64,000 nt of DNA, taken from positions 1,426,001-1,490,000 of the forward strand of contig NZ_JABAIA010000003.1 of assembly GCF_012641275.1 (NCBI RefSeq), read 5' to 3'. The notes under the pieces were generated by a model. That model was not told the DNA's origin and ran no database searches. It saw nothing but the letters and a program-made list of their open reading frames with translations. Made by a program: the position numbers and the translations under genes. The DNA comes from Chitinophaga varians (GTDB taxonomy: Bacteria > Bacteroidota > Bacteroidia > Chitinophagales > Chitinophagaceae). Shown piece by piece: positions 32,969-41,352 of this stretch (the first letter of the stretch is position 1; each line of letters starts with the position of its first letter).

Positions 32969-33517
32969 ATGGGACCAGTAGTATGGCAGGCCACCAAATG
33001 GCCGGCAACGGAATTTTTAACGGTGACAAAACAGGAACACAACAGCGTGGTCAAAGGGATTATCAATGGCTGCACAGACGCGGAGCCTTTCTCTATTCAA
33101 TACGAGATCGAGATCACGCCGGAATGGAAAGTATCCTCCTTTCATATCATACGGGACGGCCTTCAGCCCACAGCACTCAAACTGACGTCAGACCTGAACG
33201 GCCACTGGTTTGATAAAGACGGGAATCACATCGAAGCATTTGATGACTGCACAGACATCGATATTTCATTGACGCCTTTCACCAACACGCTGCCTATAAG
33301 GAGACTGGAGTTTGACCATGGAGAAAGGAAGCTGCTGAATATGCTCTATATTAAACTACCGGAGTTTGAACTGCAGAAACTACAGCAGTACTACACCAAA
33401 ATGGACAACCACCTATATCTCTACGAAAATGGTGACAGTGGCTTCCGGGCAGAGTTGCCGGTAGATGAAAACGGCATTGTGAAAGATTATCCGGGCATTT
33501 TTACACGGGTTTATTGA
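32969..33517 (+). CDS. Putative glycolipid-binding protein (DUF1089/PA1994-like)
   Basis: 182 residues, no signal. VVWQATKWPATEFLTV, then ADLNGHW-type strand (LTSDLNGHWFDKDGNHIEAF), DCTDIDISLTPFTNTLPIRR and a C-terminal YLYENGDSGFRAELPVD are the order expected for the spiramycin-resistance/PA1994-like beta fold of DUF1089, annotated as glycolipid-binding from structure. It starts 2 bp after the molybdoenzyme stop and so is translationally linked to it, an association whose meaning is unclear. Element b of the palindromic repeat family lies immediately downstream. Confidence 0.8.
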   Translation: MGPVVWQATKWPATEFLTVTKQEHNSVVKGIINGCTDAEPFSIQYEIEITPEWKVSSFHIIRDGLQPTALKLTSDLNGHWFDKDGNHIEAFDDCTDIDISLTPFTNTLPIRRLEFDHGERKLLNMLYIKLPEFELQKLQQYYTKMDNHLYLYENGDSGFRAELPVDENGIVKDYPGIFTRVY

Positions 33518-33522
33518 CCTCT

Positions 33523-33699
33523 CGTCCCAGGGTTGAAGCCCTGGGCTACGTTGTGTTCTGGTTCTTTATTGAAGTAAGTCCGGGCATTTATGTATGATAG
33601 TCTCGTGGTTCGAAACCTGGACACAACATTGCCCAAACCAGGGGCATATCCCGGAAGTAAGTGAACCTATTGTTTCCAGGGGCTTCAGCCCTGGGAACG
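33523..33699. repeat. REPIN/MITE-like palindromic element, copy b
   Basis: Left palindrome 33523-33550 (CGTCCCAGGGTTGAAGCC then CTGGGCTACG) and inverted right palindrome around 33674-33699, ~125 bp apart. Inside the left end, TTCTGGTTCTTTATTG resembles copies a and d. Located between convergent genes; the right end encodes the last codons and stop of the nitronate monooxygenase gene. Confidence 0.75.
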
Positions 33700-34773
33700 C
33701 TGCGTTCCCGGGGCCAGTATTTTCTCTGCGGCCATCCGCAGCGCTTCCATGATTTCTGCTGCCGGCAACGCTTTCGCCATCTGCGCCGCCTGTCCGGCAT
33801 ACATGACGATGAAGGCAGGATCATCCAGCTCCTTTGCCACCTTCCGCACCGCCTGTGTCAGGGCATCCTGTACGGGGTATACGTTCAGCGGCAGTCCGGA
33901 CGCCTCTATTCCATCCATGAGCGTATTTGCAATGCCTCTCGCCCATCGGCCGGAGAACGCACGGGTAATACGTGTGCCCGTGTCCGTGACAGTGGCGACC
34001 TTGTCTTTATGATGAGGCGTGGCAGCGCTTTCCGGGCTTCTCAGCAATATGCTGCCACATTGTACGCCGCTGGCCCCGAGGCAAAAAGCGGCGGCCGCGC
34101 TGCGGCCATCGGCAATACCACCGGCAGCAATAACAGGCAGGGCAATACGATCGGCTATTTGTGGTACCAGCGCCATAGTGCCCACCTGCGGCAGAGGCCC
34201 TGGTAAAAATGAGCCGCGGTGGCCACCGGCTTCAATACCCTGCGCTACTGCCACATCGCAACCTGCCGCCTCCAATGCTACGGCCTCTTCTACAGACGTG
34301 GCGGTACCTAAAAGGAGACAGCCTTTTTCTTTCAACAACGCGATACTGGCCTCGTCCGGTATACCGAAGGTGAAGCTCACCAATGATATGCCGGCATCCA
34401 GCAAGGCGGGCAACTGTTCACGATAGGAATAAATTTTCACGGCATCAAAAGCTACCGCAGGCACGGTCAGACTGTTGGCTTTATACAGCTGTTGCAGGAA
34501 CTGTTGCATCTGATCAAACTGCTCCTGCTGGTTTACTGCCGGCATTTCATAAGTAAAAAGGTTTACGGCAAACGGTCTGGACGTGAGCGCTTTTACTTCC
34601 GCTATCAGCGCAGCTACCCGCTCAGGCGGCAAGCCGCCTACCGGCAGCGATCCCAGGCCGCCGCCATTGCTAACGGCAGCAACCATCGCCGGTGTTGTAA
34701 TGCCCAGCATGGGCGCCTGTATAAAAGGGTATTCAATGCCCAGCAGGGAAGTAAGTCTGTTTTTCCATTCCAT
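33685..34773 (-). CDS. Nitronate monooxygenase family protein
   Basis: 362 residues, cytosolic TIM-barrel flavoprotein of the NMO/2-nitropropane dioxygenase family. IEYPFIQAPMLGITTP is the standard start, with a glycine-rich NGGGLGSL FMN loop. GIEAGGHRGS contains the catalytic-site histidine, PVIAAGGIADGRSAAAAF the phosphate-binding loop and FSGRWARG the C-terminal signature. The family oxidises alkyl nitronates such as propionate-3-nitronate, with detoxification as usual role. The last five codons and stop lie inside palindromic element b, so its C-terminus seems to have been changed by that insertion. Confidence 0.92.
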   Translation of the reverse strand: MEWKNRLTSLLGIEYPFIQAPMLGITTPAMVAAVSNGGGLGSLPVGGLPPERVAALIAEVKALTSRPFAVNLFTYEMPAVNQQEQFDQMQQFLQQLYKANSLTVPAVAFDAVKIYSYREQLPALLDAGISLVSFTFGIPDEASIALLKEKGCLLLGTATSVEEAVALEAAGCDVAVAQGIEAGGHRGSFLPGPLPQVGTMALVPQIADRIALPVIAAGGIADGRSAAAAFCLGASGVQCGSILLRSPESAATPHHKDKVATVTDTGTRITRAFSGRWARGIANTLMDGIEASGLPLNVYPVQDALTQAVRKVAKELDDPAFIVMYAGQAAQMAKALPAAEIMEALRMAAEKILAPGTQRSQG

Positions 34774-34801
34774 ATATCTTCGTTTTTTCAGTTAACAGTC
34801 A

Positions 34802-36715
34802 TCAGCGAAAACTCAGGAAAGCAGGAGCCTTCAGCGCCGATACATCAAACCGGAAATCCACGATGGTGGTAATTTCCACCATGCTCTTGGGCTGTAGCAC
34901 CGGCGCATTCGGGAAATAATACCCCGACACCTTGATCGTGTTGAGCGAAAGGTTTTCGTTTTTGATCCGGAAACCACCTCCTATTCCCAGGTACACAGGG
35001 TTGCTGAACAGGTTGTCATTTCTGGCGGTGATCATGGACGCCTGCAGCGAAGCAAAGAAGTTGAACTTAAAACCGAGGAACCGTAATGGGCTGTAGTACA
35101 CGGTTTCAGAGCCAAAATTCAGGCGCTGGTAACCATTCAGCTTGGTATTCCGGTATCCCCAGATACCATTGTCATTATTGATATTAAGCGGCTTGTAGAA
35201 AAAAGGATTGGGACTTTCCAGGTAGTCCAGGTTAACGAACTGGCGGAAACGGGATTTCCTGATAGAGAAAAGCCGGCTATAGTACTCCGCCCTTGCATGG
35301 ATGACGGCATCTTCCAGGGCGCCTCCCTGCCAGAAGGTACTAACGCCGACGGTCGTATTAAATAGGCCCTGTCTTCTGGTGGTCCAGTATTTCTGCGCCT
35401 CAAGGCCGGTATACAGCCTGCGCCTGTCACGCCATGTTTCCCAGCCGGTAGCGGCTTTTAGATTATACCCCAGCGGAATATCCTCCGTTCTGCCAAAGCC
35501 GAAGAACTGGTGCGCCTTAAAATAGTCCAGCCGGTACACCTGGAACTCCAGCAGGTAATACCGGTGGTCGTTATACACCGGGTCCCTTTTAAAGGTGTCC
35601 TGCTCGGGCATCCTGGAGAAATTGAGGTTAAAGTGCCTGAACAGCACCGCAAAATTAGGCTTCTGGTTGCTGCTGCCGTTATGCCCGTAATTATTGATGA
35701 AGTTGTAACCTGCCCAGCCATCGATAACGGTGTAGCGGTAATCACGGTAAAGCAGGCTGTCGATGGTCTGTTGTTCCCTCCCCAGGATATTGATGGACCA
35801 GTTCTCGGCCAGCATGAGGCCCCCCACCCATTTGGCGGCATTGCGGTACAATGGCCGGTTGAGGGACAGGTATATTGTTCCCTCGTATACGTTGGTGTCC
35901 AGCGGCGTGGTAATATTGAGCGTCGAGTACCCTACTCCAAGGTCTACGAAAGAACCGAGCACATTATATTTGGTATAACGGGCTTCTGTGTTCCAGGTGG
36001 GTGAATAGTCGCTGCGCCACTGGAAGCCTGCCTGCAGTGCCTGCCCTGCTCCCAGCAGGTTGTTGTTGGATACCCGGGTCTTGATGTTAGTGGCGCTGAA
36101 CTGCGACAGGTCCACACCGTATTCAAATACATCCTTGGTAACCACTTCCACATCCACGGAATCGGAGTCCGGATTGCCGTTCCTGACGTGAATACGGGCA
36201 TCAGAGAAGAAAGGCCTGTTACGCAGGTAACGTTCGTTATCCGCCAGCTCGTAGGGGTCCAACCGGGTGCCTTCGCGGAAAAACAGCGACTGGCGGACCA
36301 CCCACTCCCGCGAATCGAAGTGCAGCCTGTTGGCCAGGTGGATCAGCTTCATGCTGGTGGTAAAAGTGGTATCGTTGATGCTACGGGGACCGAACACCTT
36401 TACCTGGCGGTAGTAGATGTTCCTGATGACTTTTCCCACAAACGGGGTAAAATATGCCTCACTTTTGGTAATAACGCTGTCCATGTCCACATCGGGCGTC
36501 TGTACGTCCTGCTTGGTAATACGGCGTATAAAGGACTGACGGTACTCTTTATTTCGCAGTGAATCGCGGTATTCCCCTATCTTTTTCATGAGGCCGTTGC
36601 CCCGCTTAGGCGTCGTGTCCGTCACCGGTTGGTCCTGGGCAAACGCGATCTGGCACCAGCAAAGGAGCCAGCAGGTAACAGAAATAGCAGTTAATATTTT
36701 TAGTTCCGTCCTCAA
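34802..36715 (-). CDS. Omp85/BamA-like outer membrane protein with POTRA-type domain
   Basis: 637 residues with a signal peptide (cleavage near IAFAQ, residue ~27). The N-terminal region includes GKVIRNIYYRQVKVFG and FREGTRLDPYELADNERYLR, which is POTRA-like, then RPFFSDARIHV and VDVEVVTKDVFEYG. From residue ~205 to the end, many amphipathic strands form a 16-stranded-type barrel, ending RFDVSALKAPAFLSFR. It resembles Omp85/TamA/surface-antigen proteins that insert or secrete outer membrane proteins or lipids. Only one or two POTRA units are present, so it is not the essential BamA. Monocistronic. Confidence 0.82.
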   Translation of the reverse strand: MRTELKILTAISVTCWLLCWCQIAFAQDQPVTDTTPKRGNGLMKKIGEYRDSLRNKEYRQSFIRRITKQDVQTPDVDMDSVITKSEAYFTPFVGKVIRNIYYRQVKVFGPRSINDTTFTTSMKLIHLANRLHFDSREWVVRQSLFFREGTRLDPYELADNERYLRNRPFFSDARIHVRNGNPDSDSVDVEVVTKDVFEYGVDLSQFSATNIKTRVSNNNLLGAGQALQAGFQWRSDYSPTWNTEARYTKYNVLGSFVDLGVGYSTLNITTPLDTNVYEGTIYLSLNRPLYRNAAKWVGGLMLAENWSINILGREQQTIDSLLYRDYRYTVIDGWAGYNFINNYGHNGSSNQKPNFAVLFRHFNLNFSRMPEQDTFKRDPVYNDHRYYLLEFQVYRLDYFKAHQFFGFGRTEDIPLGYNLKAATGWETWRDRRRLYTGLEAQKYWTTRRQGLFNTTVGVSTFWQGGALEDAVIHARAEYYSRLFSIRKSRFRQFVNLDYLESPNPFFYKPLNINNDNGIWGYRNTKLNGYQRLNFGSETVYYSPLRFLGFKFNFFASLQASMITARNDNLFSNPVYLGIGGGFRIKNENLSLNTIKVSGYYFPNAPVLQPKSMVEITTIVDFRFDVSALKAPAFLSFR

Positions 36716-36869
36716 GGGTTATCGAAGGTGACAAGTATATTAAAAAAATTTGGGATTGCGTGTAATGCAATTATTGTACTGGACCGGAATAATAATTGAA
36801 TGAAGCAGAATGGATAAGAAAGTTTATTGCAACCACTATTATATATTGTTCACCTTAAAACCTTCTGCT

Positions 36870-37031
36870 ATGTTACGTTGGGCATTAATATTCTTTATTG
36901 TGGCTATTGTGGCGGCCATTTTTGGTTTTGGTGGTATCGCTGCCGGCGCCGCATCCATTGCCAAAATACTGTTTTTTATTTTCCTGGTACTGTTTCTCAT
37001 TTCGCTATTGTCAGGACTGCTCAGGAAATAA
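36870..37031 (+). CDS. DUF1328 family small membrane protein (YtjA-like)
   Basis: 53 residues from the ATG at 36870. It is almost wholly two hydrophobic helices: [20 protein letters not shown], then a [16 protein letters not shown] turn-helix and a short LRK tail. That is the exact layout of DUF1328/YtjA proteins, which are small inner-membrane proteins of unknown function, sometimes stress-induced. The frame extends upstream to 36810 with polar, unrelated residues; the family's size argues for the shorter form. A strong terminator follows. Confidence 0.88.
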   Translation: MLRWALIFFIVAIVAAIFGFGGIAAGAASIAKILFFIFLVLFLISLLSGLLRK

Positions 37032-37033
37032 AC

Positions 37034-37067
37034 AAAAAAGCAGGGATGGTGTCATCCCTGCTTTTTT
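37034..37067. terminator. Bidirectional intrinsic terminator
   Basis: AAAAAAGCAGGGATG pairs exactly with CATCCCTGCTTTTTT around a GTGT loop, flanked by A and T runs. It overlaps by one base the stop codon of the convergent DUF695 gene. Confidence 0.9.
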
Positions 37068-37825
37068 TATTTTACAATGCTGGTTTCCCAGCCGTCATAT
37101 TCTGCATTCACCTGTTGTGCCAGCTCCCAGAGCGTCATGACCACACTGTCGATAGTGGCCTCACTGGCTTTGTCCGATCGCGAGACGCATAATTTAAACG
37201 GAAACTCGGGATTGTCGTTCTTCATATCATGCGCGATCTCGAAACCATTCTCACGGATATGTTCCCAATAGGCCGTTTTGTCTTCCTCTGTACGGAAGTG
37301 TATCCAGTGTTCGATGGGACGTTCCCGTTCAGACATGTCGCCATGCTGACGAAGCATCCGCAATACTTTCCTGTTCTGGATACGCTGGAATTCATATACG
37401 TCGGGAAACAGGAAGTCGAAATAAAGTTCCCAGTTGTTATCTTCCTTTACACCGTAGTCGTACCGGTAATCCGGGAATTTGATCATTGCATCCGCAATGA
37501 ATTTATCATGCAGCAACAGATTGCCTGTATAAAAATAAAAGTCTCGCACACCATTGGAAAAGGTACGTCCCACAAAATGCGCATCCAGATTGGTTGTCAG
37601 CTGTTCTACCAGGCTGTCTTCTATCTCGCCCATGATGGCGAATTCATCATTCTGTGGAAACCCGTCTTCCCGGGGATTGTTCAGGTATACCGTAATATAT
37701 ATGGCATTCGGCTTCTCCTTCAATGGTGCAAATCGTCTCAGATCAAGGTCAAGGCCTATTACTGCTGGACTTTCTTCAATATGGCACGTGTAAATATCCC
37801 AGTCCGGTCGGTAATCCTTATGCAT
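37067..37825 (-). CDS. DUF695 and RraB-like two-domain protein
   Basis: 252 residues, cytosolic. The N-terminal ~130 residues (PDWDIYTCHIEESPAVIGLD, then ITVYLNNPREDGFPQNDE) match DUF695, and the C-terminal ~90 (HWIHFRTEEDKTAYWEHIRE, then NGFEIAHDM and PFKLCVSRSDKA) match the RraB fold. RraB inhibits RNase E in E. coli. The fused DUF695-RraB architecture (HI0040/TIGR01619-like) is widespread but unassigned; since Bacteroidota generally lack a close RNase E partner system, RNA-decay control is only a suggestion. Confidence 0.82.
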   Translation of the reverse strand: MHKDYRPDWDIYTCHIEESPAVIGLDLDLRRFAPLKEKPNAIYITVYLNNPREDGFPQNDEFAIMGEIEDSLVEQLTTNLDAHFVGRTFSNGVRDFYFYTGNLLLHDKFIADAMIKFPDYRYDYGVKEDNNWELYFDFLFPDVYEFQRIQNRKVLRMLRQHGDMSERERPIEHWIHFRTEEDKTAYWEHIRENGFEIAHDMKNDNPEFPFKLCVSRSDKASEATIDSVVMTLWELAQQVNAEYDGWETSIVK

Positions 37826-38187
37826 ATAAAAAAATTAAAATAACGCAACAGCTGGCTGTAAAGATACGTACCTATCTGTTACCATCGAAATCATAAAACA
37901 ATTATCTGCGCTTTTTTATCACCAAAAATTAACGTATGATTTTTGGTTTGATCATCATCACCTTTTCAACACCACACAGCAGGCTTAACACTAATTAACA
38001 CTCGTGGATTTTCAGGCACACCCTTTGTGAAACCATTACCTGTAAAGAATTCTGCGCGATTCTGAAGTTCAAACATGTTACTGTAGAGGATCTTGACACA
38101 CCTTTCATCCTAAAAAAGTGATTTTCTTCCTTCATTAAAACTAAATTTACCGCCGCTATAAATTGTTGGACGCTAGTAAAAGAAATT
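37826..38187. other. 362-bp intergenic region, divergent control region of the TonB receptor
   Basis: No coding sequence. ACCAAAAAT (37921-37929) and ATTTTTGGT (37939-37947) form an exact 9-bp inverted repeat with a 9-nt loop. TAAATTTA at 38142-38149 is a 7-of-8 match to the -7 consensus about 39 bases before the receptor start. The rest shows nothing else I can support. Confidence 0.5.
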
Positions 38188-40683
38188 ATGAGAAAAGTTG
38201 TATTGCTATTGACAGGATGGATGTTCTTGTTTAACCTGGCATTGACGGCACAGCAGCACGGCACCAAACCTCCCGCTGCCAATACCGGAACGATCTACGG
38301 AAAACTGCTCGACGCTCAGACCGGCAAACCGGTGGAATATGCTTCTGTGGCCATGTTACGCCCAGACTCTTCCGTGCTCACCGGCATGCTCTCCAAACCC
38401 AACGGTGATTTTAATTTTGAAAATCTCGCTATCGGTAAATATATCCTGAAGATAAATTTCATCGGTTATGAAGCCTTCTTCAAACCGGTACAGCTCAACA
38501 CCCAAAGCACCAGTGTTGATGCGGGCAATATTAAACTTCGGCCTAATGTAAAGTCCCTGGCGGCCGTCAACGTGGTAGGCGAGAAACCGGCCTTTACCAT
38601 GGCCATCGACAAAAGGGTGTTTAATGTGGAGAAGAACCTGGCCAGCATCGGTGGCACGGCCACGGACGTACTGAAACAAGTACCGTCCGTCAGCGTGGAC
38701 ATCGACGGCAACGTGAGCGTACGTAACGGCGCCCCCACCATTTTCGTGGACGGCCGTCCCACTACCCTCACCCTCGACCAGATCCCGGCAGACGCCATCG
38801 CCAACATCGAAGTGGTCACCAACCCCTCGGCGAAATACGACGCGGAAGGAATGAGCGGGATCTTAAACATCGTCCTGAAAAAAAATAAAAAAGCAGGTAT
38901 CAACGGGCAGCTCAGTGCAGGCGTAACCTCTCTTGGCAGCACCAACACCGGCATCGACTTTAACCTGCGGCAGGAGAAATTCAATTTCTTCGTCAACTAC
39001 GGCACCCGTAACCGTAAGTCACCCATGACCAGCCGCATCTCCCGGAAAAATATCCTGGCAGATACCACTACCTACACAGACCAGCTACAGGACGGCGACT
39101 TCTATCGCAACTTCCAGACAGGCCGCATCGGCTTCGACTGGTTCATCGACAACCGCAACACCCTTACCATCTCGGAAGGCCTTACCGGCGGTAATTTCAA
39201 CCGCTACAACGACCAGACCCAGAACGAAATGGACATCCACCGGGAACTGGTCCGCTACGGCACAGGGATCAACAACAGCAAAAACGGGTTCCGTAACTAT
39301 ACCACCCAGCTGGGCTATAAACACACCTTTGCACGCGAAGGCGAAGAACTGACTGCCGACTTTACCTACAACTACGCGACCAGTGACAACAGCTCCGCGT
39401 ATTCCCTGCAATACTATAACCTGAAAGGGGATACGATCAACAGCCCTGTAAAGCCGCAGAACCGCTATAGCAACGGTGATGGTAAAACCACCTACATCAC
39501 CGGACAAATAGATTATGTGCGCCCCTTCTCTGATAAATCAAAAATAGAAATGGGCCTGCGCACCAATACCCGCAAATTCGACAACTACACCAATACCTTT
39601 GGACAGAACTATCCCAGTGGTACTTTCACCATCGATTCAGCACTGTCCAACAACTACCACTACCAGGAACAGATCAACGCCGGATATGTGAGCTATACCG
39701 GCTCGCAGGGCAACTTCGGCTACCAGGCGGGTTTGCGGGCGGAGCAGTCCAACTATAACGGTGAAACCCGCTTCGGCGACAAAGCATCTTACAAGATCAA
39801 CTACCCGATCAGCCTTTTCCCAAGCGTGTTCCTGTCACAGAAATTCAAAGGTGACCATGAGTTGCAGCTCAACTACAGCCGCCGTATACGCCGGCCATGG
39901 TTCCGCGATCTGCTGCCTACCATTGACTACAGCGGACAGAATGCAAGTCGCGGCAACCCCGACCTGCGCCCGGAGTTCACCAATTCTTTTGAGCTGTCCT
40001 ACCTGAAAGACATTGCCCACAAGCACAACGTACTGGTGTCATTGTACTATCGCAACACCGATAATGCCATCACTGATTTTTATGTAGATACCACCCTTAA
40101 CCTGAACGGACAAACGCAAAGGGTGCTGTTGTCTTACCCGATCAATGCCAGCACACGCAATTCCTATGGCGCTGAAATTACCGTAAGAAGCCAGCTTACC
40201 AAAGACTGGGACCTTACGGCCAACGTCAACCTGGCGCAGACAAAAATCAATGCCGGCAACCAGGGAGATAACCTCAGCAATTCAGGCTTTACCTGGTTCG
40301 GTAAGCTGAACAGCAATACCAAACTACCGTGGAACCTCACCCTGCAGATCACCGGCGAATATGAATCCCGCCAGATCCTGCCGCAGGGCGAACGGAAACC
40401 GCAATACTCCATTGACGCCGGTGTCAAAAAAGATATGCTGAAGAATAAAGCACTGTCTATTTCTCTTACCCTGAACGACATCTTTAATTCAGACCGTAAT
40501 CTCAGTTATACCACTACCGCCTTCTCCGAAACAGAAAACTACCGCAAACGCCTCAGCCGCGAGCTACGCCTCAATGCCACCTGGCGTTTCGGAAAAATGG
40601 ACTATAACCTGTTCAAACGTAAGAACAACAAGTCCGGAAAAGACAATAACGGCGAAATGGGCGGCGGCGATAAAAGCGAATAG
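38188..40683 (+). CDS. TonB-dependent receptor family protein (CarboxypepD_reg-like, OMP_b-brl_3)
   Basis: 831 residues. Signal peptide to about residue 22 (LALTAQ). Residues ~33-115 are a carboxypeptidase-regulatory-like beta domain (GTIYGKLLDAQTGKPVEYAS). Residues ~125-235 are the plug (GGTATDVLKQVPSVSVDIDG, IANIEVVTNPSAKYDAEGMS, GILNIVLKK). The rest is the barrel, with RNPDLRPEFTNSFELSYLKD-type sequence (GNPDLRPEFTNSFELS) typical of OMP_b-brl_3. The C-terminus is unusual in ending with a Lys/Asn/Gly/Asp-rich tail after the last strand. It would import a nutrient using TonB; no SusD partner or enzyme is nearby, so the substrate is unknown. Confidence 0.92.
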   Translation: MRKVVLLLTGWMFLFNLALTAQQHGTKPPAANTGTIYGKLLDAQTGKPVEYASVAMLRPDSSVLTGMLSKPNGDFNFENLAIGKYILKINFIGYEAFFKPVQLNTQSTSVDAGNIKLRPNVKSLAAVNVVGEKPAFTMAIDKRVFNVEKNLASIGGTATDVLKQVPSVSVDIDGNVSVRNGAPTIFVDGRPTTLTLDQIPADAIANIEVVTNPSAKYDAEGMSGILNIVLKKNKKAGINGQLSAGVTSLGSTNTGIDFNLRQEKFNFFVNYGTRNRKSPMTSRISRKNILADTTTYTDQLQDGDFYRNFQTGRIGFDWFIDNRNTLTISEGLTGGNFNRYNDQTQNEMDIHRELVRYGTGINNSKNGFRNYTTQLGYKHTFAREGEELTADFTYNYATSDNSSAYSLQYYNLKGDTINSPVKPQNRYSNGDGKTTYITGQIDYVRPFSDKSKIEMGLRTNTRKFDNYTNTFGQNYPSGTFTIDSALSNNYHYQEQINAGYVSYTGSQGNFGYQAGLRAEQSNYNGETRFGDKASYKINYPISLFPSVFLSQKFKGDHELQLNYSRRIRRPWFRDLLPTIDYSGQNASRGNPDLRPEFTNSFELSYLKDIAHKHNVLVSLYYRNTDNAITDFYVDTTLNLNGQTQRVLLSYPINASTRNSYGAEITVRSQLTKDWDLTANVNLAQTKINAGNQGDNLSNSGFTWFGKLNSNTKLPWNLTLQITGEYESRQILPQGERKPQYSIDAGVKKDMLKNKALSISLTLNDIFNSDRNLSYTTTAFSETENYRKRLSRELRLNATWRFGKMDYNLFKRKNNKSGKDNNGEMGGGDKSE

Positions 40684-40706
40684 TCCTCTACCCGTTCTCT
40701 TAACAC

Positions 40707-40753
40707 AAAGCGCGCAGCGATTTTTTTCATGATGAAAAAATCACTGCGCGCTT
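40707..40753. terminator. Intrinsic terminator after the TonB receptor gene
   Basis: AAAGCGCGCAG-C-GATTTTTTTCAT pairs with ATGAAAAAATC-A-CTGCGCGCTTT, a stem of more than 20 bp with one mismatch and a one-base bulge, followed by a T-run. Confidence 0.85.
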
Positions 40754-40794
40754 TTTCTATTTCTGTTTTACATTAGTGCCACAAATCAAACTAC

Positions 40795-41268
40795 ATGGAC
40801 TCTATTTACCATACCATTACCCTGCGTTTCCTGGCCGAACCTTCTGACGTTAACTTTGGCGGTAAAGTACACGGCGGATCTGTGATGAAATGGATTGACC
40901 AGGCGGGATATACCTGTGCAGCCAATTGGAGCGGACAATATGCGGTAACGGTATATGTGGGCGGCATTCGTTTTTTTAAGCCCATTGCCATTGGCGACCT
41001 GGTGGAAATTACCGCTACTATCATCTACACCGGTAATACCAGCATGCATATTTCCATTGACGTTTTTGCCGGTAATCCCCGGCAGCAGCACAAACAGAAG
41101 ACCACGCACTGCGTTATGGTGTTTGCTGCGGTAGATGATAATGGCAAAACCATACCGGTGCCCAAATGGACACCGCGTACGGCCAATGAGATCAGTATGG
41201 AGAGTTATGCTAAAAAACTGATGGACCTCCGCAAAGACATCGATGAAGAAATGAAACCCTATATGTAG
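40795..41268 (+). CDS. Acyl-CoA thioesterase, hotdog fold
   Basis: 157 residues, cytosolic. FLAEPSDVNFGGKVHGGSVM contains the conserved Asn-x-x-G-x-x-H-G-G core of the acyl-CoA thioesterase (YciA/BACH-like) hotdog family, followed by MKWIDQAGY helix, VGGIRFFKPIAIGDLVEI strand and a NTSMHISIDVFAGNP strand. The C-terminal extension is charged. It hydrolyses acyl-CoA to free acid and CoA; chain length cannot be read. Monocistronic, preceded by the TonB gene's terminator. Confidence 0.93.
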   Translation: MDSIYHTITLRFLAEPSDVNFGGKVHGGSVMKWIDQAGYTCAANWSGQYAVTVYVGGIRFFKPIAIGDLVEITATIIYTGNTSMHISIDVFAGNPRQQHKQKTTHCVMVFAAVDDNGKTIPVPKWTPRTANEISMESYAKKLMDLRKDIDEEMKPYM

Positions 41269-41286
41269 GCTGATGTGCGCTCATTC

Positions 41287-41352
41287 AACGTAGTCCTGGG
41301 AATATGCAGGTAATTCAACATAGCCCGGGGCTTCAGCCCGGGGACAACGTCA
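41287..41352. repeat. Decayed palindromic element, copy c
   Basis: A complete right-type palindrome ATAGCCCGGGGCTTCAGCCC then GGGGAC (about 41320-41345) is preceded by a degenerate partner ACGTAGTCCTGGGA near 41288-41301. Both G/C substitutions in the core keep the pairing intact. It lies between convergent genes, and its right end reaches the stop codon of the ABC transporter gene. Confidence 0.65.
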
